A stretch of 64,000 nt of DNA from Cyclobacteriaceae bacterium (GCA_026003355.1 BPHC01000012.1:17053-81052); one strand, 5' to 3'. Counted from the stretch's first letter, positions 37,426 through 46,102 are shown. The notes: generated by a model from the sequence alone, not told the origin. Numbers and translations: made by a program.

Positions 37426-37549
37426 CTAATACCACGTAAACCGGTTACAGTGCAATTTACTTGCACTGCAGGAAAAATAATTAAAGATCCACTTAACTAT
37501 CGTTTCCAGCCTCAAAGCTTAACAGACTTCACAGCTTAAATTGCTCGAC

Positions 37550-37891
37550 CTATTCCAAATTTAAACGCAACACTATCTTTTGATACCCATATTTCAAAAA
37601 GTTGACTTCTTTGCAAGAAGTCGGAATAAGCAGCACAAACTTACCCTCAACGTTCGGAACAGTTCCAGAAGTTGTGCCGTTAGCATTTGAACATGCTGCC
37701 CAAATATTCATGCCAGTAACTGCCTTTCCACTCGATCGCTCAGAAATTTCTCCCATCACTCTTAGAACATCTCCCTCCGGCTTTACACTATATCGAATAC
37801 AGAAGTCGTCATTCCTAAACACTTTTTCGGTTGATTGCAGGAAATACGAATGTACAATACCCACGCAAACAAATAAGAGCACCTGAACCAT
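37550..37891 (-). CDS. Small exported protein with carboxypeptidase-regulatory-like domain
   Basis: 113 residues. A hydrophobic N-terminus (VQVLLFVCVGIVHSYFL) suggests a signal or anchor. The remainder has the shape of a CarboxypepD_reg-like beta sandwich: VMGEISERSSGKAVTGMNIWA, then TVPNVEGKFVLLIP and FLKYGYQKIVLRL, where in SusC-type plugs the phrase is GxVxDxxxGxPxxGAxV...GxFxLxIP...GY. Starts 6 bp after the DUF4221-like gene, hence cotranscribed. Role unknown; it may recognise or present the propeller. Confidence 0.65.
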   Translation of the reverse strand: MVQVLLFVCVGIVHSYFLQSTEKVFRNDDFCIRYSVKPEGDVLRVMGEISERSSGKAVTGMNIWAACSNANGTTSGTVPNVEGKFVLLIPTSCKEVNFLKYGYQKIVLRLNLE

Positions 37892-37897
37892 AAAAGA

Positions 37898-39043
37898 TTA
37901 CATTACCTTTTGAAGACTAAACCGACCAAAGGACATGAAATTATCATTCCGGTCATATGCATCCCTGTTCACAAAGTAAATACCCTCAGGCGTAACATAA
38001 TGTATCGCATAATAATAGCCTTGTGGAAGAACTGATTCACCTATTTTCTTGAACTGCTTATCCAGGATGATAATAACTGGCTTGGACCACACCAGGTGTG
38101 GTGACGTATATTCGGACTCGCTTAACGGGCGGAAAGCCACACGGTAATAAACTTCCCGCCACCGATCATATATAATAGTTGAATATGAACCTTGAAGTGC
38201 TTCATGTTTCCACAATTTCTGATAATTAACGTCTAAACTTTTTACCTCAGTAGCATAAGGTTTCAGCTGTTCAGGAAGATATCGGCTGGATGCACACTCT
38301 TTTCTTACCTCTCCGTGTTGATTCACGATGTAAATGAATTTATCTGCACCATAGCTAAGAACAACTAGATTTTCTTCTTCATTGTAAGCCTGTCCAAACC
38401 GGTCATACAGTAAACCACTCCACCAACCTCTTTTGTAAATAGCGGGTAACGTATAGGGAGATCTGATGGTTTGTTTTACCAAATCATAAATAACTCCCGC
38501 TTTTCCATTGCTGGAAGCCAACCCATACGTGCAAAACTCTATTTTATTCTTTCTGAGCAGAGGCTTCATCCCTCCTGAAACATCAATGGTTGGAATTTTG
38601 AACTGTTCAGTCCACTTGGTTAGTGGCCCCATTTTGTTTTTAATTACTCCACTGCTATCAATAAGGTAAAGCTCCTGAGTAACATTAAAAAACAAAAAAA
38701 TAGAATCCATATTGTGAAAAAAATAACCTGAGGGCCGGTACTTTATCCCATTAGGACCCTCACCCGTAAGTTGGATACGCTTGTGCAATTGCTTGGTTTT
38801 ATAATTATAAATATCTATTCTTCCAAGTTGCTCATTATCTACAATTAAAAACGGAGTTTCGGACTCTACGTTATAAGTATATACAGCCGTCGGACGGAAA
38901 GTGCTGGAACTATCCAAAGGATAAACTTCTTCACCTGATAGCACAAGTTCATAGTCCTGACGGTCGATACAATTGACAGGTGTTTGGTAATAGCAACCAA
39001 TAGTTATGAAGAGTAACCACAGTACAATAAGCAATTTACCCAT
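37898..39043 (-). CDS. DUF4221-like 6-bladed beta-propeller lipoprotein
   Basis: About 381 residues from the Met at 39043 (MGKLLIVLWLLFITIGC, lipobox IGC); eleven more codons are open upstream. Repeated blades of the form IDIYNYKTKQLHKRIQLTGEGPNG, SIFLFFNVTQELYLIDSSGVIKN and FIYIVNQHGEVRKE fit the 6-bladed propeller (DUF4221/TolB-like) family common in Bacteroidetes. Probably surface or periplasmic lipoprotein. It lies 65 bp after a Cys-rich peptide gene. About 25-30% resemblance to the 40902 protein is my impression, not a computed value. Confidence 0.8.
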   Translation of the reverse strand: MGKLLIVLWLLFITIGCYYQTPVNCIDRQDYELVLSGEEVYPLDSSSTFRPTAVYTYNVESETPFLIVDNEQLGRIDIYNYKTKQLHKRIQLTGEGPNGIKYRPSGYFFHNMDSIFLFFNVTQELYLIDSSGVIKNKMGPLTKWTEQFKIPTIDVSGGMKPLLRKNKIEFCTYGLASSNGKAGVIYDLVKQTIRSPYTLPAIYKRGWWSGLLYDRFGQAYNEEENLVVLSYGADKFIYIVNQHGEVRKECASSRYLPEQLKPYATEVKSLDVNYQKLWKHEALQGSYSTIIYDRWREVYYRVAFRPLSESEYTSPHLVWSKPVIIILDKQFKKIGESVLPQGYYYAIHYVTPEGIYFVNRDAYDRNDNFMSFGRFSLQKVM

Positions 39044-39108
39044 CTTAACTAACCTTAAGAAGCAAATTAAGTACACCCCATTATTACATTAGATAATGGG
39101 TTATCCAT

Positions 39109-39318
39109 TTAAACAATTATCAGGGGTGGCTGATCACAAGTGCAATTGCAAGTATCTGGCCAAGTGGTGCATTTTTGTCCTCCCCATCCATCCGGAACAC
39201 ACCAACCATTATTAGGAGTTGAGGGATTGTCATTGCACGCCGCCTCCACATTTTCTGCTTGAAAAGCAGTTGCTAAAAAGAATACAATCAGGGTAATCTT
39301 CAAAAGTTTCATAAGCAT
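39109..39318 (-). CDS. NVEALA-like secreted Cys-rich peptide
   Basis: About 69 residues from the ATG at 39318 (or 67 from 39312). Signal peptide MKLLKITLIVFFLATAFQA, then ENVEA, which resembles the NVEALA motif that names a Bacteroidetes family of short exported peptides encoded beside beta-propeller genes. The mature part of about 45 residues has six Cys (C in EAAC, WC, KC, TC, CNCTC) and several Pro, Gly and Trp. The frame open upstream to 39411 is the repeat itself and not coding. The repeat copy B ends about 20 bp before the start. Confidence 0.72.
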   Translation of the reverse strand: MLMKLLKITLIVFFLATAFQAENVEAACNDNPSTPNNGWCVPDGWGGQKCTTWPDTCNCTCDQPPLIIV

Positions 39319-39336
39319 AGAATTTTGAGGCTCTAT

Positions 39337-39403
39337 CACCCCTCCGGTGCGCCTCACCGGCTGCCCCTGCGGGCGACCGGCCGGTGAGGTGTGCAGGGGT
39401 GAA
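39337..39403 (-). repeat. Palindromic GC-rich repeat, copy B
   Basis: The most symmetrical copy: outer stem CACCCCT (39337-39343) / AGGGGTG (39395-39401), inner perfect 10-bp stem CCTCACCGGC (39352-39361) / GCCGGTGAGG (39380-39389), loop with a further GCCC-CTGC-GGGC hairpin. About 20 bp upstream of the peptide start at 39318. Confidence 0.92.
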
Positions 39404-39494
39404 TATCGCATTTAATTAGCAGAATTTCTTTCACGGTTTAAAACTTGAATAACATTTCACCTGGCAGCTTATCGTTATTCATAATTACTCTGTT

Positions 39495-39968
39495 TTAAAG
39501 TCGGGTAATGATCGAAAGTATTTCTTTATCTTCAATCTTGATAAAATCCTTCAGTTTTCCGTTTTCAAATTTTAACAAAATGGGTTTCATTAAACCAAAG
39601 TTATATCTCATTCCCTCCCCTTTTTCATCCTTTAGCACAACAACACCCTTCTTTGCAACCATATCAATTGTTTCTACCCATTCAGTTTTATAAATTTTAC
39701 CCACAATAATAATTACGGTTGATTTATCAAATTGATGAAATCCTATTGCTCTGAAATGCGCATCTACGCACTCTTCACATTCATTTGTATTGATAACATA
39801 ATAATTTACTTTTGTTGTATGTGTTTTACAGCTTTTGTTAAACACATTTAACATATACCTTTCAAAATTTCTTTCAATCTGATCCCGTTTTCCAGTGGTG
39901 CATTGTAATAACAGTGCAGCACAGAAAACAAAGTCAAAACCCATGATACTGCGCACAGCTTTACTCAT
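39495..39968 (-). CDS. Unrecognised lipoprotein with CEEC motif
   Basis: About 157 residues from the ATG at 39968, which overlaps the stop of the upstream gene by 8 bp; other Met codons at 39989 and 39944 are possible. A hydrophobic segment ends in LLLQC (lipobox). Then NTNECEECVDAHFRAIGFHQF and STVIIIVGKIYKTEW: a CxxC next to a strand-helix pattern, which recalls a thioredoxin-like fold, but I cannot confirm it. Last gene of the 42.35-39.5 kb unit. Confidence 0.6.
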   Translation of the reverse strand: MSKAVRSIMGFDFVFCAALLLQCTTGKRDQIERNFERYMLNVFNKSCKTHTTKVNYYVINTNECEECVDAHFRAIGFHQFDKSTVIIIVGKIYKTEWVETIDMVAKKGVVVLKDEKGEGMRYNFGLMKPILLKFENGKLKDFIKIEDKEILSIITRL

Positions 39969-40905
39969 TATCAATGAATCGTAAATCATTATTTTTACCG
40001 TAAAGAGGTATCAGATAATGCGCTGCAGCCCCATCGAAGAAACCGGAAACATAGCATTTGCCATTATAAACACCCCGCACCTTGTACTTAATAAGTGCTT
40101 TTTCGGTAATAGTGTGGGCCTCTTTAGACATCTCAAACACCCGGCTTCCTTCATCACGAGTTAGTTTTACCAAATAGAGTCGTTTTGTTTGTTTGTCAAT
40201 AAAAAATTCATGTGCTTCATCTTCAGGATTCAGTTCTGGCAGAGGAATTTCAGTATATGACCCGTTCAGGGTGTTAAGCACCGTAAGCTTGTTTCTTCTT
40301 CTATCAAACAGAAACACATCATTACCAAGCACCTGGTATTTGGTAAATCCGATTATTTCACTACCCAGAAAGGTAACGAAAGCGGGACCCTTCGCCCAAA
40401 TGGGTTCGCCAAGCTTAGAAAAACCCCCATTGCCCAAACGGGTAAAGTACTGATATCCAAAAGATTTACCTTTTGTTGTTCGGGCCAGCAGACCCGCCTT
40501 AAACAGTATAAACAAATCGTATTTACCCAATTGCCGGGCAAGTGTTTTAGTTGCGTAGTCTTCCTGAATAAAAAATTTATTGTTTTTAATGTTGATTAAC
40601 AAGGTGCGGTTAAGGGTAGCCACGCTTAACGTATGGGCATCCACAAGGGTTAGATGCATAACGTTATCTGCATACGATATGACCCGGTTTATGGATAACG
40701 GCAATGTATCGGCCAGAAGTTTTTGGTGATTGAATAAATACAGTGTGTTCAATCCGGCTAACACAAAGTTTTCTTCATTTACATATAAAAACCCCAGGTA
40801 TAAACCGGTATTTGGTGGTTGCGCATAGTATAAATCCTCCTTTTCCTGTCCGCATACAGTATTAAACAGTATGCCGTAAAAAATTACAACACACCAGCGC
40901 TTCAT
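39961..40905 (-). CDS. Exported beta-propeller-like protein
   Basis: 314 residues with a signal peptide (WCVVIFYGILFNTVCGQ; the Cys could be a lipobox). Repeats of short strands such as NTLYLFNHQKLLADTLP, NDVFLFDRRRNKLTVLN and TKRLYLVKLTRDEGSRVFEM fit a propeller, but not the DUF4221 pattern of its neighbours. Start codon overlaps the stop of the DUF4221 gene (ATGA), so the two are coupled. Function unknown. Confidence 0.65.
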   Translation of the reverse strand: MKRWCVVIFYGILFNTVCGQEKEDLYYAQPPNTGLYLGFLYVNEENFVLAGLNTLYLFNHQKLLADTLPLSINRVISYADNVMHLTLVDAHTLSVATLNRTLLINIKNNKFFIQEDYATKTLARQLGKYDLFILFKAGLLARTTKGKSFGYQYFTRLGNGGFSKLGEPIWAKGPAFVTFLGSEIIGFTKYQVLGNDVFLFDRRRNKLTVLNTLNGSYTEIPLPELNPEDEAHEFFIDKQTKRLYLVKLTRDEGSRVFEMSKEAHTITEKALIKYKVRGVYNGKCYVSGFFDGAAAHYLIPLYGKNNDLRFIDNE

Positions 40906-42086
40906 AGTTTAAAACGTATTAAATCAAATGAGTATAGTTCTTCCTCGTTTTCGGTGTTAAACGAATTTTCTTTACTCATCAAAACCCCCTGAGAGGTAAC
41001 AAAAAAATCAAGAAAATTGTATTTCGAGCCTTCAAAAACCGCCTCGCCAATGGTTTCTCCTGTTGGTTTCAGAATCATAACCGTAAAAGGTGCCTGCAAC
41101 TTATGGTTTAGCGTGCCATCGGGATTTTTGTCAGGCTGGCCCACCTGAAAAACCCGGTAAACCAGGTTGCGGTAAGGATCGTAATAAATACCAACGTAAG
41201 CATCATCTGTATGATATGCTCTTAATTCTTTCTCTTCATCGATTACCTCTTCGGATGAAAACACGGTAACTTGATTGTTTGCATACAGGCTCCGGGAACA
41301 AAAAAAGGTGTCTTGCTCTACCCAATAAATTTCATCGGAAGAGTCGAACTGTACCCATGTATTATCCACTACCTTGGCAAAATGTGCAAAGGGATTATGT
41401 GGCTTAGGTTCCTTCAAAAAATGCGCAGGGTATTTACCGTAAAACCCGACAGGCTGACCGGTCTGCAGGTCAATTTTAATCAGGTTAGGCGTTCTATATA
41501 ATAGGGTATATTCTTCGCTTCCTTGGTGGTGATTGAGAATAAGCAGCCTGGCCATAACAGCATTGTCTTTCTTTTCGTATATGAACGGAAGATTCAGGTA
41601 TTCACTCTTTCCGTAAGCAGCTATAATATAGGCCCCGGTAATTGCCTGGTCCAGTGCCAGCACACTGTCGGGCAAGTTGAAGTCGAAGTTCCAGATGTTT
41701 AGTCGCTCGCCTTTTTGGTTAATCAGGTAAAGTTGGTTCACATCGTTCATCAGGTAAATTGAGTCCGGGTTATGAATATAAAGGGCATGGGGAGATATAA
41801 CCTCATGCGGCCCTTCTTTCTGAAGTAAAATGCTGTAGAGAAATTCTTCTGAAGTCAGGTTGTACACATCCACCTTACCTGCGTACGGATCCAAACCAAA
41901 CAGCATAACAGCTGTGTCGGTTTCAAAAATATTGGGTGTAACATGGTAATACTGCGAACCCGACAGCTTAACATTTACGGATTGAATAACCTCGAATTCA
42001 ATTAAGCTATGAAAAGTTTTACAACGGACATTGTGGCCGCAAGATAAGAGTATAAATAGCCACAGTACGGAAAAAAACCGAATCAT
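40902..42086 (-). CDS. DUF4221-like 6-bladed beta-propeller lipoprotein
   Basis: 394 residues, signal MIRFFSVLWLFILLSCGH with lipobox LLSC. Blades of the type GKVDVYNLTSEEFLYSILLQKEGPHEV, DSIYLMNDVNQLYLINQKGERLN match the layout of the 37898 protein, and both end with an R-F/I-x-L motif after a Glu-rich loop. Second gene of the unit, 76 bp after the 62-aa Cys-rich peptide. Confidence 0.8.
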   Translation of the reverse strand: MIRFFSVLWLFILLSCGHNVRCKTFHSLIEFEVIQSVNVKLSGSQYYHVTPNIFETDTAVMLFGLDPYAGKVDVYNLTSEEFLYSILLQKEGPHEVISPHALYIHNPDSIYLMNDVNQLYLINQKGERLNIWNFDFNLPDSVLALDQAITGAYIIAAYGKSEYLNLPFIYEKKDNAVMARLLILNHHQGSEEYTLLYRTPNLIKIDLQTGQPVGFYGKYPAHFLKEPKPHNPFAHFAKVVDNTWVQFDSSDEIYWVEQDTFFCSRSLYANNQVTVFSSEEVIDEEKELRAYHTDDAYVGIYYDPYRNLVYRVFQVGQPDKNPDGTLNHKLQAPFTVMILKPTGETIGEAVFEGSKYNFLDFFVTSQGVLMSKENSFNTENEEELYSFDLIRFKL

Positions 42087-42162
42087 TCAAAAAATGAATA
42101 TCTTCTTCTATTTTACACTTTACACTGAAAAGATACAAGCCTAAAGGCTTGTATCTTTCTTC

Positions 42163-42351
42163 TTATTCTACTTCATCTGCCGGCACACATTTGGCGCATT
42201 CATCCCCGTTTCTGCCCCAGCAAATTCCCAGGAAACGCTCACCCTCAACATAAACTTCTCCCGGTTTGCAGGCCTTAACGGAATGGTGCTGTGTTGCCAT
42301 TAGTAAAGTAAGAACTGAAAAAATAAAAACGAAAAATTTCTTAACACGCAT
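42163..42351 (-). CDS. Secreted Cys-rich peptide heading propeller unit
   Basis: 62 residues. Signal peptide RVKKFFVFIFSVLTLLMATQH, cleavage probably before ACKPGE. The mature part of about 36 residues has four Cys (AC, IC, EC, KC) and is acidic at the end. It resembles the peptide at 39109 in position, length and Cys content, though without an NVEA motif. The repeat copy C ends about 20 bp upstream. Confidence 0.68.
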   Translation of the reverse strand: MRVKKFFVFIFSVLTLLMATQHHSVKACKPGEVYVEGERFLGICWGRNGDECAKCVPADEVE

Positions 42352-42775
42352 AAAGTTAAATTACAATAATCCCTCCACCCACCCCCTCCGGAGCGCCCCA
42401 ACGGCTGCCCCTGCGGGCGACCGGCCGGTGAGGTGTGCAGGGGTGAAGTGTTATGACGAAGTAAATACCTGGTTGGGAAATAAACAAATCAATCTTTCAT
42501 TTTTTCTTACATGTTGTTTAGGCCTTACACCGGCAGGGCAAACCGCGTTTTTTGCACATTTTGGCCGTTTACCACACACACACACCAAAAAAGTGCAAAA
42601 ACGGGGTAAAATCTTACATGAACCAAATAAAATTTGGTGTTTTCTATACCGCTTTGCCCGTTTCGCACAAGCCACAGTTTTTAAACTGCCCTTCGAACCG
42701 GCATCATGCAAAACTCAACGTGTTGTTTTAACTTTATCGATAAACCGGTTGTATGTATATTTAATCCCTCAGGCT
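42352..42775. other. Intergenic region between peptide gene and TolC gene
   Basis: 424 bp without a gene, between divergent units. It holds repeat copy C, an inverted repeat CGTTTTTTGCAC (42546-42557) / GTGCAAAAACG (42593-42603) around a short AC tract (about 42571-42585), and AT-rich sequence before the TolC ATG. An open frame runs through it in phase with TolC but lacks protein-like composition. Confidence 0.7.
42376..42450 (-). repeat. Palindromic GC-rich repeat, copy C
   Basis: Nearly identical to copy A over about 70 bp, with one base change in the inner arm (CAACGGC for CACCGGC). The flank beyond it (42445-42498) is shared with copy D at 44644-44700. It ends about 20 bp upstream of the peptide start at 42351. 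Confidence 0.9.
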
Positions 42776-44230
42776 ATGATTAAAATACGTGTAGTTTCCC
42801 TGGCTGCATTACTCCTGTGCTCCATGCCGGCATTTGCACAAATCCAAACCTATTCACTTACCGACATGCTGCAGGTAGCCCTTAGGCAGTCGGCCACGGT
42901 TCGCATTGCCGAAACCCGTAAAGAAAACCGTTACTGGCAGTACCGAACCTTCCGTGCCAATTATAATCCCTCTATCCAGCTAAGCGGCAGCCTGCCCGAC
43001 TTTAACCAGGATTATATTCAAAACCTGCTGGATGACGGCTCACTGCTCTACCAGCAGCGCAGGCGCACCAACCCCTTTGCCAACCTTAGCCTGGAACAAC
43101 CCCTGGTATGGACGGGCGGAACTCTTGCCATAAACACCAACCTGAACTGGTTTCAGGATTATCTGAACGACTTTAGCCAATGGAACGGAACCGCGGTTAA
43201 CATTAGCTACCGGCAACCCCTCTTTTCATTTAACCGCCTGCGCTGGGACCGGCTTACCGAACCCCTCCGGTACGAAGAGTCGAAACGCGAATACATTCAG
43301 GAAACCGAATTTATGGCCCGCCAGCTTATTGATTACTTTTTCAACGTGCTGGAATTTCAAAACAATGCCGGACTGGCCCGCTTTAACCTGGCCGCCACCG
43401 ACACCACCTACCGCATTGCCCAGCGCCGGTACGACCTCGGCACGTTAAGTAAAGACCAGCTGCTGCAGGCAGAACTGCAATTTATTAAAGCCCGACAGGA
43501 AGAAGCCTCCGCACGCATTGGCCTGGAAAATGCCCGCGTACAGTTGCGGCTCTTTACCGGCCTGGCCGATACCTCGGACTTTGTTTTAACCCTGCCCGAA
43601 CAACTGCCCAGCCTGCAGGTTAGCGTACAAGAAGCCCTTACCCTGGCGCGCCAGAACCGCGCAGATGTTATAGCCTTTGAACGCAGACGCCTGGAGGCCG
43701 AGCGAAATGTGGCCGAAGCCCGCGCCCAGCGCAACCAAATAATGCTTACCGCCTCATTTGGCCTTACAGGCAGCAATAACAGTTTTAACCAGCTTTACAA
43801 CAACGCCCTGAGCCAGCAACGCATAAACATAGGATTCAGCATACCGGTTGTTGACTGGGGGCGGAGCCGGGCGCAGATTCAAACCGCACTGGCCGGCAAA
43901 CAGCTTACCGAATACCTTATTGAACTGGATGAAATAAAGTTTGAACAGGAAATTATTACCCTGGTTAACCAGCTCACCGCATTAAAATACCAAACCGAGC
44001 TGTCGCGCAGGGCTGCTGCCGTGGCACAGGAACGCTTTCAGGCCGCCCAGCAACGCTACCGCAACGATAAGCTTACTTTAACCGAGCTTACCCAGGCCCT
44101 GAATGAAAAAGATGCAGCCGCAAGAAGTTATATAGATGCCCTGCGCAATTACTGGGCAGCCTGCTACGACCTGCGAAGGCTTACGTTGTACGACTTTGAA
44201 AAACAACAACCGCTGCTGCAAGCACATTAA
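42776..44230 (+). CDS. TolC-family outer membrane protein
   Basis: 484 residues from the ATG at 42776 (MIKIRVVSLAALLLCSMPAFAQ, a clear signal peptide); the frame open to 42266 is not coding. Two outer-membrane efflux-protein repeats (about 30-240 and 260-470) with long amphipathic helices (ETEFMARQLIDYFFNVLEFQN; RFQAAQQRYRNDKLTLTELTQALNEKD). No inner-membrane or periplasmic adaptor gene is adjacent, so partners are elsewhere. Confidence 0.9.
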   Translation: MIKIRVVSLAALLLCSMPAFAQIQTYSLTDMLQVALRQSATVRIAETRKENRYWQYRTFRANYNPSIQLSGSLPDFNQDYIQNLLDDGSLLYQQRRRTNPFANLSLEQPLVWTGGTLAINTNLNWFQDYLNDFSQWNGTAVNISYRQPLFSFNRLRWDRLTEPLRYEESKREYIQETEFMARQLIDYFFNVLEFQNNAGLARFNLAATDTTYRIAQRRYDLGTLSKDQLLQAELQFIKARQEEASARIGLENARVQLRLFTGLADTSDFVLTLPEQLPSLQVSVQEALTLARQNRADVIAFERRRLEAERNVAEARAQRNQIMLTASFGLTGSNNSFNQLYNNALSQQRINIGFSIPVVDWGRSRAQIQTALAGKQLTEYLIELDEIKFEQEIITLVNQLTALKYQTELSRRAAAVAQERFQAAQQRYRNDKLTLTELTQALNEKDAAARSYIDALRNYWAACYDLRRLTLYDFEKQQPLLQAH

Positions 44231-44300
44231 CCCCCACACATTTAATGGGGCAGTTTAATGGGTTTGCCAACTACGTAAGTTGCTTCTTCAAAAACAAAAA

Positions 44301-44327
44301 ATAACAGCGGATAAACTCCGCTGTTAT
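44301..44327 (-). terminator. Intrinsic terminator downstream of xylA
   Basis: Perfect 10-bp stem ATAACAGCGG / CCGCTGTTAT with a 7-base loop; on the minus strand it is followed by TTTTTTGTTTTTG. It terminates minus-strand transcription from xylB-xylA. The TolC gene has no comparable T tract on the plus side. Confidence 0.85.
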
Positions 44328-44621
44328 CTCCTTGGTTCAGGGCAATATTCAGCTGTTTTCCGCCCGGCCTTTTTCAACACTCCCGAAAAGCAAAAACCGA
44401 ATGATCAGTATAAAAAATAACCCTTGTTGAAACCATTACCTGCACAAGCACTAAAAAACCCTGGCTTTTCATATTCGCATTGATTTTGTTTGTTTACTCC
44501 TCCCGGAAAGTAAATACTAGATTGGAGCAATCGCATAAACATCATGCTTCAAAAAATCTTCCTGATTGGGGCGATACGGATTGACTTTTGAAATGAGCAG
44601 CCCCCGCTGCGATACCAGTAA

Positions 44622-44700
44622 CCCCCTGCGGGCGACCGGCCGGAAAGTGTTATGACGAAATAAATACGTAGTTAGAAAATAAACAAGTCAATTTTGCGGT
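44622..44700 (-). repeat. Palindromic repeat, partial copy D
   Basis: Only the CCCCTGCGGGCGACCGGCCGG half of the repeat remains, but it continues into a flank AAGTGTTATGACGAA-TAAATAC that is also present beside copy C. It lacks the inner palindrome and has no start codon in reach, so it looks like a remnant of a duplicated unit. Confidence 0.75.
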
Positions 44701-44763
44701 TTTCCTGTTTTATTGATTGCCTCTTGCCTCAATTTCAAGCCCTTTACGGACCTGTTCGGTTAA

Positions 44764-46087
44764 TTACACAAATCGGTTGATAAGGTTTTCAAAGTATTCC
44801 TGGCGGCCGCTGATGAGTTCAGGCTCACCGGATTTTAAGGCCAAGGCTTTGAGATCGGTTAGGGTAAGTTTTCCCTGCTCAAACTGCCTGCCGGTGCCGC
44901 TGTCGAACGAGCGGTATCTTTCTTTTCTCAGTTTCAGGTATTCGCCGTTTTCCAGAACAGCATGTGCCGCCAGCAAAGCCCGGGCAAAGGCATCCATTCC
45001 TCCAATGTGGGCATAGAAAATGTCTTCCAGGCTGGTTGAGTTTCTGCGGGTTTTGGCATCGAAATTAATACCCCCTGTTTTAAAACCTCCTGCCTGCAAA
45101 ATAACCAGCATGGCTTCTGTAAGCTCCGGAACATTGTTGGGAAACTGGTCGGTATCCCATCCGTTTTGGTAGTCGCCCCGGTTGGCATCTATACTTCCCA
45201 GCAATCCGGCATCGGCTGCCACCTGCAGTTCGTGCTGAAACGTGTGCTGGGCCAGGGTGGCGTGGTTTACTTCAATGTTGAGTTTAAAATCATCCAGCAG
45301 GTTGAATTCGCGTAAAAATCCGATTACCGTTGCTGCGTCAAAATCGTACTGGTGTTTGGAGGGCTCCATGGGCTTGGGTTCAATAAGGAATGTTCCCTTA
45401 AAGCCGCTTTTCCTTCCGTAATCACGGGCCAGGTGCAGAAAGCGGGCCAGGTGTTCGCGTTCGCGTTTCATGTCGGTATTAAGCAGGGAAAGGTATCCCT
45501 CACGGCCGCCCCAGAACACATAATTGCTGCCGCCCAGGGCAATGGTGGCATCGATGGCATTTTTTACCTGAGCTGCTGCATGGCACACCACGCGAAAATT
45601 CGGGGTTGGTGGCAGCTCCGTTCATGTACCGCGGATGGGAGAAAAGGTTGGCAGTGCCCCACAGCAATTTGATTCCGGTTTGTTTTTGTTTTTGCCGGGC
45701 ATAGTCCACTAGCTTTTGCAGCCGCGCTTCCGATTCCCTGAGGTTCGGGGCCTCATCAACCAGGTCGTAATCGTGAAAGCAATAGAAGGGCGTACCCAGT
45801 TTGGTCATAAATTCAAATGCGGCATCCATTTTATCCATTGCCCGCTGTACGGGATCGGGGTTTTGCAGCCACGGAAAATTTTTGGTAGGAGCGCCAAACG
45901 GATCGGCACCCGTGCCGCAGAAGGTATGCCAGTAAGCTGTGGCAAAGCGCAGATGCTCTTCCATGGTTTTCTTCCCTACCTTGCGTTTGGCATCGTAGTA
46001 GCGAAAGGCCAGGGGGTTGTCGGTGTCTTTTCCTTCGAACTTAATTTGGGGTATTCCTTTAAAATACTCGCTCGGTGTTTTTGCCAT
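44764..46087 (-). pseudogene. xylA: Xylose isomerase, single frameshift
   Basis: The complete enzyme of about 440 residues is present in two frames. Part one (from 46087) has [16 protein letters not shown] and the catalytic FCFHDYDLV (His) and [19 protein letters not shown]; part two has [24 protein letters not shown], the metal ligands in [26 protein letters not shown] and GSIDANRGD. Removing one A of the AAAA run at 45595-45598 joins NPEF to [13 protein letters not shown] with the spacing normal in Bacteroides XylA. All catalytic residues are intact, so either sequencing error or a very recent mutation. Second gene after xylB. Confidence 0.92.
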
Positions 46088-46102
46088 AAGTTTTGCTGTG
46101 GT

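Larger units (their letters stand above)
44231..44763. other. Intergenic region between TolC and xylA
   Basis: 533 bp with no convincing gene between convergent genes. It contains the xylA terminator (44301-44327) and repeat copy D. A 46-codon ATG frame on the minus strand below copy D has no signal peptide or recognisable composition and is not called. Confidence 0.7.

Noticed and set aside
39319..39411. 31-codon N-terminal extension of the NVEA peptide
   Set aside because: It is a translation of the palindromic repeat, not coding sequence.
42266..42775. 170-codon N-terminal extension of the TolC-family protein
   Set aside because: It runs through repeat copy C and the peptide promoter; a proper signal peptide begins at 42776.
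37350..44700. CRISPR-like array from the four repeats
   Set aside because: Copies are 2-3 kb apart with genes between, no regular spacers and no cas genes.
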